From assembly GCA_017539565.1 (NCBI GenBank), contig JAFYCS010000056.1, forward strand, positions 1 to 35,528: DNA of 35,528 nt. The letters are read 5' to 3'. The notes beneath the pieces are model-generated. The model saw only the letters and a program-made list of their open reading frames with translations. It was not told the origin of the DNA and searched no databases. This stretch comes from Lachnospiraceae bacterium. Its GTDB lineage: Bacteria; Bacillota; Clostridia; Lachnospirales; Lachnospiraceae. Position 1 is the first letter of the stretch. Every line of letters starts with the position of its first letter. This document shows, one piece after another, positions 7,495-14,279 of the stretch. Both the position numbers and the translations under genes were made by a program.

Positions 7495-8217
7495 TTAACC
7501 CTTTATATACTCTCCCAATATGGGATAATCTCCTTTTAGTATCTCCGCAACCGCTATGATATAGCGTCTGTGGCGATCAATGAGCTTCCGCGACAGGCCC
7601 GATTTGTCGCAGAGCTCTCTGATCGGCAGGTTTCGCCCCCTCTGCATCTTCTCGAAAAGGTTATCTTTCTCAAGAAGGAGCTTTACTGCTGTTTTGCAGG
7701 CTTCCTTGGTCTTGCGTGATCTCGGGGAACACTCCGTGAGGTCATAAAACGTAAAACCATATCCGCCCAAAACGGACTGGATCGCTTCGATCTCGTCCTG
7801 CAGAGGTGTGCTGCCTGCCGTTTGACGGCTTTCCATGTCTCCGCTGTGCTTTATACGGCCTGCAATATGCTCGTTGTCATCTCCCTCCTCGTCATCCGTG
7901 TATTCTCCGGACAATGCATCGGGTCCGACAAGTATTTCTGCTTCATAAGCATACCGCCGGCGTTCTTCATCCAGCAGCCTTCTTTTGATCACTATCCCGG
8001 CAAAGCTTCCGAACTCTCCTTTTGCAGGGTCATAACCCCTTACCGCCTCATTAAATGCGATAAGTGCAACGGACCATTCGTCGTCTGTGTCGCGGACGAA
8101 CCTTTTCAGGCTTTTGGATGCGCAGCCCAATATATAACTTTTATTGTCATTGACAAAGCGTTCGAAGGCTTCTTCGCTCTCCTTCGCACGCATTGCCTGA
8201 GCGGAAAATTCATCCAT
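7495..8217 (-). CDS. sigI: RNA polymerase sigma factor SigI
   Basis: A 240-aa alternative sigma factor of the SigI family. The sigma-2 region is around residues 15-90, with DEWSVALIAFNEAVRGYDP and SFAGIVIKRRLLDEERR, typical of SigI. The C-terminal SigI-specific helix-turn-helix is near 195-230 (LPIRELCDKSGLSRKLIDRH). In other Firmicutes SigI controls heat or cell-wall stress genes or polysaccharide-degrading enzymes. Start codon choice: ATG at 8217 gives the family N-terminus, but its nearest ribosome site (GAAGGA) is about 14 nt away; that site is better spaced for an ATG at 8224 that opens a 4-codon frame (Met-Gln-Asn-Gly-stop) ending on the sigI ATG. Translational coupling is therefore possible. 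Confidence 0.9.
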   Translation of the reverse strand: MDEFSAQAMRAKESEEAFERFVNDNKSYILGCASKSLKRFVRDTDDEWSVALIAFNEAVRGYDPAKGEFGSFAGIVIKRRLLDEERRRYAYEAEILVGPDALSGEYTDDEEGDDNEHIAGRIKHSGDMESRQTAGSTPLQDEIEAIQSVLGGYGFTFYDLTECSPRSRKTKEACKTAVKLLLEKDNLFEKMQRGRNLPIRELCDKSGLSRKLIDRHRRYIIAVAEILKGDYPILGEYIKG

Positions 8218-8276
8218 TCTGCATCGAGTAATCCTTCAATTTAATCAAAAACCGGAAAATTCCCTATTTTCCACTC

Positions 8277-8305
8277 ATTATAATATGACGGGGAGCTTTT
8301 GTAAA
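8277..8305 (-). promoter_or_regulatory. Sigma-A promoter of the sigI operon
   Basis: TTTACA (8305-8300), a 17-nt spacer and a perfect TATAAT (8282-8277) on the minus strand, leading into sigI with a leader of about 50 nt. Confidence 0.8.
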
Positions 8306-8339
8306 CTTTCCCCTATAAATATGTATTCGTAAAAAAGTA

Positions 8340-8381
8340 CAAAAAAAACGGGGCAGGAACGAAAAAATTTTCCTGCCCCGT
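8340..8381 (-). terminator. Rho-independent terminator of fliW
   Basis: ACGGGGCAGGAA (8348-8359) pairs with TTCCTGCCCCGT (8370-8381), 12 bp, with eight T residues following on the minus strand. It lies 17 nt after the fliW stop. Confidence 0.93.
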
Positions 8382-8397
8382 CAGTCTGTGCTGAGTC

Positions 8398-8850
8398 TTA
8401 TGCTTTTTTAGCCTTCAGATATTCGTAAATAGGCTGTCTTGACTTGAGTTCTTCATTGGCAGCTATCACCTGAACGCCCTTGTTTGTATCGGTATTGATG
8501 AAGATGGGTGCCTTAAGATTGGCAGTCATGTCTTCGATCTTCTCGGGGATGGTCACGGTCACAAGGACGATCACGTTATCTTCCTTGAGTTCGCCGATAC
8601 CCTCGACTTCCTTATCTTCAACAGCAGGGGCATAAGTATCCGTAAGCGCCAGAGGGCTTGCAACGGTTATTGCCACATCCTTGTCCTCAAGAGACTGGAG
8701 ATACATAAGCGAAGGAATACCTTTTTCTTCGTCATGTATCAGGGCAAACTCCTTAAGCTCAGGGAATCCGGGGAGCCCCGCGTCAAAGATGATCTTCTTG
8801 CTGTCATCCACCCCAACAGTACCGAATTTGAAAGTGTCAATCGTTACCAT
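8398..8850 (-). CDS. fliW: Flagellar assembly factor FliW
   Basis: A 150-aa cytoplasmic protein of the FliW family. Family marks are the N-terminal FGTVGVDDSKKIIFDAGLPG, then LIHDEEKGIPSLMYLQSLED, AITVASPLALTDTYAP and the C-terminal NLKAPIFINTDTNKGVQVI. FliW binds the RNA-binding protein CsrA and flagellin, and so couples flagellin synthesis to export. In many Firmicutes fliW sits next to csrA and flagellin genes; here it stands alone with its own promoter and terminator, and no other flagellar gene is in view. The ribosome site is GGAGG about 10 nt before the ATG. Confidence 0.92.
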   Translation of the reverse strand: MVTIDTFKFGTVGVDDSKKIIFDAGLPGFPELKEFALIHDEEKGIPSLMYLQSLEDKDVAITVASPLALTDTYAPAVEDKEVEGIGELKEDNVIVLVTVTIPEKIEDMTANLKAPIFINTDTNKGVQVIAANEELKSRQPIYEYLKAKKA

Positions 8851-8899
8851 AGATACCTTACCTCCTGTCTGTATTTGATTTTTATTGCCTTACCTTTCT

Positions 8900-8908
8900 A
8901 TTATATCA
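8900..8908 (-). promoter_or_regulatory. Extended -10 promoter of fliW
   Basis: TGATATAAT on the minus strand gives an extended -10 (TG one base before a perfect TATAAT at 8905-8900). A good -35 is not clear (TTGTAC lies 19 nt upstream). The leader to fliW would be about 45 nt. Confidence 0.55.
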
Positions 8909-8944
8909 CCTGTTTTTATGATTTGTACAAAAAACTGCTCTCAT

Positions 8945-10831
8945 TTATGACAAATATTCGACTATCAATTTGAGCGTTTCGCTGTTTCCTCCGGGGAGTT
9001 TTAAGTATTCACCGTCCTTAAGCATGGCGGCATAGAACTCCTCATCTTCCTTTTTGAGCTTATCTGATCCGCGAAGCTTCTCCCCAAGGCAGTAGATAAA
9101 GTATGCCAGACGGGTGTTTCCGCCGATTTCACTTTCAGCCCCTGCATCTACGGCCTTTGATATCTCAACGCTTTCATCGGAGAGCGGCTGTTTAAAGCGT
9201 ACCTTGACCGTGCACAGGTCCTTTGAATCCGTGAGTACCGCAGTCTGGTACTTAAGCTCCTGCGTGCCTTCCGCGTCGCCCCTTTCTATCTCATAGAGCG
9301 CCACTCCGTGACCGCCGGCACCGTAGGGCTCGCTGATCACCGCATCGTTTACAAAATCTTCATGGTTTAATTTTCTGTTCTCGTATCCCAGCAGGCGGTA
9401 GCTCTTTACATAACGGGGATTGAATTCCACCTGGGCCTTTACATCCTTCGCTACTATATTAGTCAGGCTTATATAACGATCCCTTACGGAATACATGACA
9501 TCCTCCAGATCGTTCACCACGCGGTAGGTGCCGTTTCCGTTCTTTGAGAGCACCTCCAGCTTATCATCCTGATAGTTATAAAGACCGCAGCCCAGAACGG
9601 AAAGGAAGAGCCCGCTCTTCTTCTTTTCTTCGATAAGGTCCTTAAGAGCGCCTTTAGCGGTGACTCCGAAGTTCAGGTCACCGTCCGTTATCAGTATGAC
9701 CTGGTTGTTACCGTCTTTATTGTAATATTCCGCACCGATCTTATACGCTGTCTCTATACCGGCGGATCCGTTGGTGCAGCCGTTGATCCATATGGACAGC
9801 AGGCGGCCCATGACATCTTCCTTGTCGCCGTCGCCCTTTATCTCAAACCCTTCATATACCGTTTCGTCTTCGCTGCTGTAGGTGATCAGGCTGAAACGGT
9901 CATTCTTCTTAAGTTTGCTCACTACGGTGGCAACGATCTCCTGGGTCAGCTCCGCGCGGGAGCTCATGCTTCCCGACACGTCAAGCAGAAGCACTATGTT
10001 CTGGTATTCCTTTACCTCCCCGCCGGCTCCCGCATATACATATAAGAGCTGGCGTTCTTTTCCCACGTCACTGAGCTGTGTATTTATACTGAACGTCTCT
10101 TCTTTGGGTGCCGCCTCATCATAATCAAAGTAATTGAGCAGTTCCTCTATCCTTACCTGGTCCTTATTTACACTGCGTCCCCTGCGTATCTGGTTGATCA
10201 CTATGCCGGTGGAAGCCGTATTCGCAGTCATCCTGAAGGTAGAGGTAGGCGCGGTAAGCGGACTCCGGGCATCCTTTTCCTCTATGGTCTCGTAACTGTC
10301 GGTGGAAACTGCTTCCGCAAGCTCCTTTGCAGACATTGGTGTTACCGCCGGTTCCGGGGCGGGGAGACTGCCGCGTTCAACAGCCGGTTCTTCCATCATC
10401 GGCGCAGCTGCACCCATTGCCATGAAGTCCCGGACCGCCCCCATCCCTCTTGCACCGCCTGCCAGGCCCCTCGGTGCACTCTTTTTTGAGCCAAAGGCCC
10501 CGCCAAGAAGGCCTCCTAAAAAACCTCCCGCACCGTTGCCGGGACCGCTGCCCACAAAGGGGTCTTCCAGGATGGTGGCCCTGTGCTTTTCCGCGTAATA
10601 GCTCCGGACTTCACTCATCGGATCCTTACCGTTGCTTTCCAGCACCCAGTCATAAAGCCGCTCCAATATGCGGTCATTTCCCAGGTCTTCTATCAGCTTT
10701 TTAAGTTCAACTCCGCCGTAGGTAAATACGGACAGCACCAGGGCCGCCTTCTCACTGTACCCCAGCGACGTATAATACTCATATTTTTTATTGTATTCAC
10801 TGTTATTCCGAACGATAGATGAAAGATCCAT
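8945..10831 (-). CDS. YfbK-like von Willebrand factor A domain protein
   Basis: A 628-aa protein resembling the YfbK family (vWF_A N-terminal region, VWA domain and DUF3520-like C-terminus). Residues 195-245 hold the family segment with RIEELLNYFDYDEAAP. The VWA domain (about 278-450) has a complete metal-binding MIDAS set: DVSGS (D284, S286, S288), Thr353 in CTNGSAGI and ITDGD (D383). The C-terminal part from about 455 matches the DUF3520 region. Residues 1-90 are a separate helical domain, and 90-150 are Gly/Ala-rich and disordered. No signal peptide is visible, unlike E. coli YfbK, so it is probably intracellular. The function of this family is not known. It is divergent from the 779-aa gene. 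Confidence 0.8.
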   Translation of the reverse strand: MDLSSIVRNNSEYNKKYEYYTSLGYSEKAALVLSVFTYGGVELKKLIEDLGNDRILERLYDWVLESNGKDPMSEVRSYYAEKHRATILEDPFVGSGPGNGAGGFLGGLLGGAFGSKKSAPRGLAGGARGMGAVRDFMAMGAAAPMMEEPAVERGSLPAPEPAVTPMSAKELAEAVSTDSYETIEEKDARSPLTAPTSTFRMTANTASTGIVINQIRRGRSVNKDQVRIEELLNYFDYDEAAPKEETFSINTQLSDVGKERQLLYVYAGAGGEVKEYQNIVLLLDVSGSMSSRAELTQEIVATVVSKLKKNDRFSLITYSSEDETVYEGFEIKGDGDKEDVMGRLLSIWINGCTNGSAGIETAYKIGAEYYNKDGNNQVILITDGDLNFGVTAKGALKDLIEEKKKSGLFLSVLGCGLYNYQDDKLEVLSKNGNGTYRVVNDLEDVMYSVRDRYISLTNIVAKDVKAQVEFNPRYVKSYRLLGYENRKLNHEDFVNDAVISEPYGAGGHGVALYEIERGDAEGTQELKYQTAVLTDSKDLCTVKVRFKQPLSDESVEISKAVDAGAESEIGGNTRLAYFIYCLGEKLRGSDKLKKEDEEFYAAMLKDGEYLKLPGGNSETLKLIVEYLS

Positions 10832-10853
10832 GATAATTTACCCCCTTTTTCTA

Positions 10854-10882
10854 ATAATGACACCATTACACCCCTGTGTCAA
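10854..10882 (-). promoter_or_regulatory. Promoter of the VWA-domain gene
   Basis: A perfect TTGACA (10882-10877), 17-nt spacer and CATTAT (10859-10854) on the minus strand, about 22 nt before the VWA start codon. The -35 box covers the GTG that would open the longer reading frame on the other strand. Confidence 0.65.
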
Positions 10883-10904
10883 CGTTGAAGAAAACGTCCG
10901 ACAT

Positions 10905-10934
10905 CTTACATTTTGGGAGAGAATATGATATAGT
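10905..10934 (+). promoter_or_regulatory. Promoter of the 779-aa gene, probably leaderless
   Basis: CTTACA (10905-10910) or the overlapping TTACAT is 17-18 nt from TATAGT (10929-10934). The -10 ends 7 nt before the ATG at 10942 and there is no ribosome site at the normal distance, so transcription probably begins at or next to the start codon. Confidence 0.5.
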
Positions 10935-10941
10935 ATTCTGC

Positions 10942-13281
10942 ATGGAGATAATTAATTCTACGGCGGGAGAGCTGCTGCACAGCCCCGTCGATAAAGTCGA
11001 ATATCTGGAACTGATAACCTCCGGTACTGTGGAGATAGTATCGGCGGATCAGCGTATCACAGCGGAAAAAGGCACGATCCTGGGCCTTTTTGAGACTCCC
11101 GGTGATTATTATACCTATACCTATACGATCAAAGAGGACTGCAGGCTGGAGCGCTATGCCTTCAAGAAGCTTTCCGACACCGACCGTATAATCCGTGACG
11201 ATCCCTCAAAGTGCGACCTGCTGGTCAGCTCCAATGCGGCCGTCACCCTGTCACTGCTGGGAAGTTACAAGCGCAGCCTGCGCCGCTGCGAAAAACAGAT
11301 AAAGACCATAAGGGATGGGTACAAGACCTATCTTAACATATGCGCGGAAGCAGGAGCGGAAGTACAGGCCTGGCCCCTGGCCGAAGACCTCAAGCCTTTC
11401 ACTCCGGAGGCCGACCTTCCCGACTGGGTAGGCGATTACTACGATCATCTGGGCCTTATGCCTGCAGAGGTCAAGCGTGCATATTATTCCACCCATACCA
11501 GCCTTACCACGGCTGCCATAATGGAAGCCGCAGGGCACATGCAGCTTATCTGCAGTCTTCTGGAACAGCTTTCCATATACAGCAATGATCTGCTGGACCG
11601 CTATATGTCATCCGTGGACCTGTTCGATCTGTATCTCAACCTGCAGAACCGCTGCAGCGAGATACCCGGTATCAGCACGCGCATCGATGCTGCCGTTGAC
11701 GAATACGAGAAGCAGATAAGCAAGGCGGGACTGCTGCCGGAGGATGCCATCAGCAGGCTGCGCACCCGCTATACAAACGGAGTATTGAGCAGCGGCCTTA
11801 TACGGGGTGATGCATTGATCCTCGATATGGCTACGGATCCCGCTTTCCAGGCTAAAGATCCCGTATCCCAAGGTGTCACACCCGATAAGAAAGAGGATGC
11901 GGACCCTTATCTGCCGGTACGCAATTCCCTTGATAAGATACTGGCGTTCTCCGAGATGGATCAGACAGAAGAGGAAAACATCCGTAACGAGGTACGCCTG
12001 TATAAGACTATCAAGGATAAGAACTCTTCCGATGATGAAGTACGTGACATACGCCACGCCTTAAGCCGCAGCTTCTTTAACCTTTACGAGAGTATCACAC
12101 TCTCTATAATCGAAAGCCATAAGAAGCCTACACCTGCCGTGCAGATGTTCCTGTATTTCGGATTTATGGATGAAGAGCTTACGGGACTGGAGAATTCCAT
12201 GCAGCTTTACCGCATACTGGATCAGATAGACAGAGATAAGTATGCGACGATGAAGGTATATACCCTCTTTGACTGGCTGTGTCTGGTATATCACAAAAAG
12301 AGGCTTCCCTCACGCAACGAATACGACCAGGAATACAATACATGGCTGCGCTCCATGCGGCAGTCCGGTGAGATAAACACGGACCAGGAAAAGAAGATGA
12401 AGGATTCCTCAAAAGACCTGATGCATTTTGAGATGACCAATTTCATGAAGACAGCCATGCGCATCGCCAGCGGACGTCCTTCCGCTTTCTGTCCTGCACT
12501 GTCGTCCCATAACTTCGTCCGCTCACCCGACCAGACCTTTGTCCCGGCGGAAAAGGTGGATGATAACTGGAAAGACATCAAGAGCAAGGACTACTCCCTC
12601 TTCTTCAGGGAGGTGCTCTACCATAACGACGATTACAGATTGCCAAACAACAGCATACTGCTGGAGGTAATGCCGGATGTGATACTGCTGCCCCTTACAG
12701 GCAGCCGCGGCGGTCTGTGGCAGGAAACTTCGGGAACCCACAGGGATACCCCTGCACGTATGTACATGCCCATCTTTACCGATGAGGATATAAACCTGAT
12801 GCAGCTGCGTCTGGCCGCACAGTTCCGCTGGCAGATCTGCAGACGCATACTGGGCGCCCATTGGGACAATGTGCTCTATCCTTCCCTTACAGGCGAATAC
12901 AGCGAATACCTGCGCACCTTCAAGAAAAACAGCATGCTGTCCCTGGAAGCAAAAGAAAAGCTGCGCTCCCAGATACGTACCTGCCGCAACAGCACTGAGA
13001 ATGTTTTCATGCTGGATTATATCCAGTGGATACGTTTTGAGGCTGCCGGTCTTCCCAGACTCAACAAGGCCGCAAGACGCCTGATGTTCACGTACTGCCC
13101 CTTAACGAAAAAGGTACGCAGCGAGCTTACATCAAATCCCATATATACGGATCTGGTGGCACGCCAGGAAGCCGAGGCAGATAAGAATTACAAGAGACTG
13201 ACATCGCATTTCTCAAGATTTAAGAAAGACGGTAAGCTTCCGGCTGAGATAGAAGCTTATCTTGACTACTATAAGAACTGA
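10942..13281 (+). CDS. Large protein with an N-terminal cyclic-nucleotide-binding-like domain, function unknown
   Basis: A 779-aa cytoplasmic protein from the start chosen here. Residues about 5-100 resemble a Crp-type cNMP-binding beta-barrel (VEYLELITSGTVEIVSADQR, then AEKGTILGLFETPGDYYTYT), but the phosphate-binding cassette with its conserved Arg is not recognisable, so cyclic nucleotide binding is doubtful. The remaining ~680 residues are mainly alpha-helical with no signal peptide, membrane segment, helix-turn-helix or catalytic motif that I recognise. The frame is open upstream to a GTG at 10876, but that GTG lies in the neighbouring gene's -35 box and has no ribosome site. The ATG at 10942 also has none, suggesting leaderless translation. 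Its divergent neighbour is the VWA protein. It overlaps the next, convergent gene by 13 bp. Confidence 0.75.
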   Translation: MEIINSTAGELLHSPVDKVEYLELITSGTVEIVSADQRITAEKGTILGLFETPGDYYTYTYTIKEDCRLERYAFKKLSDTDRIIRDDPSKCDLLVSSNAAVTLSLLGSYKRSLRRCEKQIKTIRDGYKTYLNICAEAGAEVQAWPLAEDLKPFTPEADLPDWVGDYYDHLGLMPAEVKRAYYSTHTSLTTAAIMEAAGHMQLICSLLEQLSIYSNDLLDRYMSSVDLFDLYLNLQNRCSEIPGISTRIDAAVDEYEKQISKAGLLPEDAISRLRTRYTNGVLSSGLIRGDALILDMATDPAFQAKDPVSQGVTPDKKEDADPYLPVRNSLDKILAFSEMDQTEEENIRNEVRLYKTIKDKNSSDDEVRDIRHALSRSFFNLYESITLSIIESHKKPTPAVQMFLYFGFMDEELTGLENSMQLYRILDQIDRDKYATMKVYTLFDWLCLVYHKKRLPSRNEYDQEYNTWLRSMRQSGEINTDQEKKMKDSSKDLMHFEMTNFMKTAMRIASGRPSAFCPALSSHNFVRSPDQTFVPAEKVDDNWKDIKSKDYSLFFREVLYHNDDYRLPNNSILLEVMPDVILLPLTGSRGGLWQETSGTHRDTPARMYMPIFTDEDINLMQLRLAAQFRWQICRRILGAHWDNVLYPSLTGEYSEYLRTFKKNSMLSLEAKEKLRSQIRTCRNSTENVFMLDYIQWIRFEAAGLPRLNKAARRLMFTYCPLTKKVRSELTSNPIYTDLVARQEAEADKNYKRLTSHFSRFKKDGKLPAEIEAYLDYYKN

Positions 13282-14231
13282 GCATCCAGCTCATCTATCC
13301 AGCGGACGGGGGAAAGCTCATCTGCATAAGGCTTTATCTCCGCATCCTTTTTGAAGACATCCGCATCGATATCCTGCGCTTTTTCTATCAGCAGCATGCG
13401 CTGCGGATCGTAAAGGCGCATATTTTTTATCTCGGGATTATTGCTTATAAGCTTTTTCCCGTAGGCCAGCGCTTCATAATAGCGAAGGGACACTCCGCCC
13501 TCACCTGCGATGATATCCAGTAAGACATCCGAGCCGGCTATATCTTTAAGCACCTCATCATACTTTTTATCATGATCGTACTCTATGCCCTTTATATAAG
13601 GCTCTCCGCCCTGGGCATAGCATATCCCCATCTTAACCGTCAGGTCCAGCTCCGTAAGCCGCTTATACACGCTCTCAAGCATCTGCCGGCGGCCGGTATC
13701 CGATCCCCAGAAATATACATCGTAATGTTCATCTGTCTGCGGGAGCTCCTGCCTTGAATAATAGCAGTCGAAATACTTAAAGCCCGCGCTCTCTGCATCC
13801 CTGCGGTAATAGCTGTAGACAGCGTCGAAGGGAATGTTCTTTTCATACATGAGCGCCTCTTTGGCAAAGTAGGATTCCAGCCTGTCGATAAAGCAGAGCA
13901 CCAGCTTCACCCCGTAGCGCTTCTTCCAGGCCTTTATCTGGGAAGGCTCAAAATACGGCAGGGAGAAGTTATTGAAGATAAGGCACAGCTTTCCGTGCTC
14001 CTCAGCGGCAAGGCGTACCACGGCCTCCATCCTGCTGCTCTCCCATAAAAAGCGAAAGGGTGCGGGACGGTGCCTGTTTAAACTGCGGGCATGATGCAGC
14101 TTATAAAGCCCCTTAAGATCATGCTCCGGCAGGCCGCTCTCCATGGTCACACGCGCATCTTTATTCAGATCACTAAACATCAGGTCAAAGAGCTCATTGC
14201 TCTTCCCGCCTGTAAACATCAGATAATGCAT
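13269..14231 (-). CDS. Putative glycosyltransferase (GT-B-like)
   Basis: A 320-aa soluble protein. The C-terminal third has DVYFWGSDTGRRQMLESVYK followed by GEGGVSLRYYEALAYGKKLI, the pattern of a GT-B nucleotide-sugar-binding half, where a Glu after a Gly-rich turn contacts the donor. The N-terminal half contains LIFNNFSLPYFEPSQIKAWK and looks like the acceptor-binding half. Similar proteins are often annotated as lipopolysaccharide or glycan biosynthesis proteins; substrate unknown. A GTG at 14243 would add four residues, but the ATG at 14231 has GGGAAG at a suitable distance. It lies just after the adhesin gene on the same strand, so it could glycosylate that protein's Thr-rich stalk (inference only). 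Confidence 0.6.
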   Translation of the reverse strand: MHYLMFTGGKSNELFDLMFSDLNKDARVTMESGLPEHDLKGLYKLHHARSLNRHRPAPFRFLWESSRMEAVVRLAAEEHGKLCLIFNNFSLPYFEPSQIKAWKKRYGVKLVLCFIDRLESYFAKEALMYEKNIPFDAVYSYYRRDAESAGFKYFDCYYSRQELPQTDEHYDVYFWGSDTGRRQMLESVYKRLTELDLTVKMGICYAQGGEPYIKGIEYDHDKKYDEVLKDIAGSDVLLDIIAGEGGVSLRYYEALAYGKKLISNNPEIKNMRLYDPQRMLLIEKAQDIDADVFKKDAEIKPYADELSPVRWIDELDAQFL

Positions 14232-14243
14232 AGGTCTTCCCAC

Positions 14244-14272
14244 AAGAAAGGGCGCTCCTGTACGAAGCGCCC
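14244..14272 (-). terminator. Terminator-like hairpin after the adhesin gene
   Basis: GGGCGCT (14250-14256) pairs with AGCGCCC (14266-14272) around a 9-nt loop, followed on the minus strand by TTTCTT. The T-run is short and broken, so partial read-through into the glycosyltransferase gene is likely. Confidence 0.6.
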
Positions 14273-14279
14273 TGTTGGT

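Noticed and set aside
10876-10941. GTG start adding 22 residues to the 779-aa protein
   Set aside because: The GTG has no ribosome site and falls within the perfect TTGACA of the divergent VWA promoter; the added residues do not look like part of the domain.
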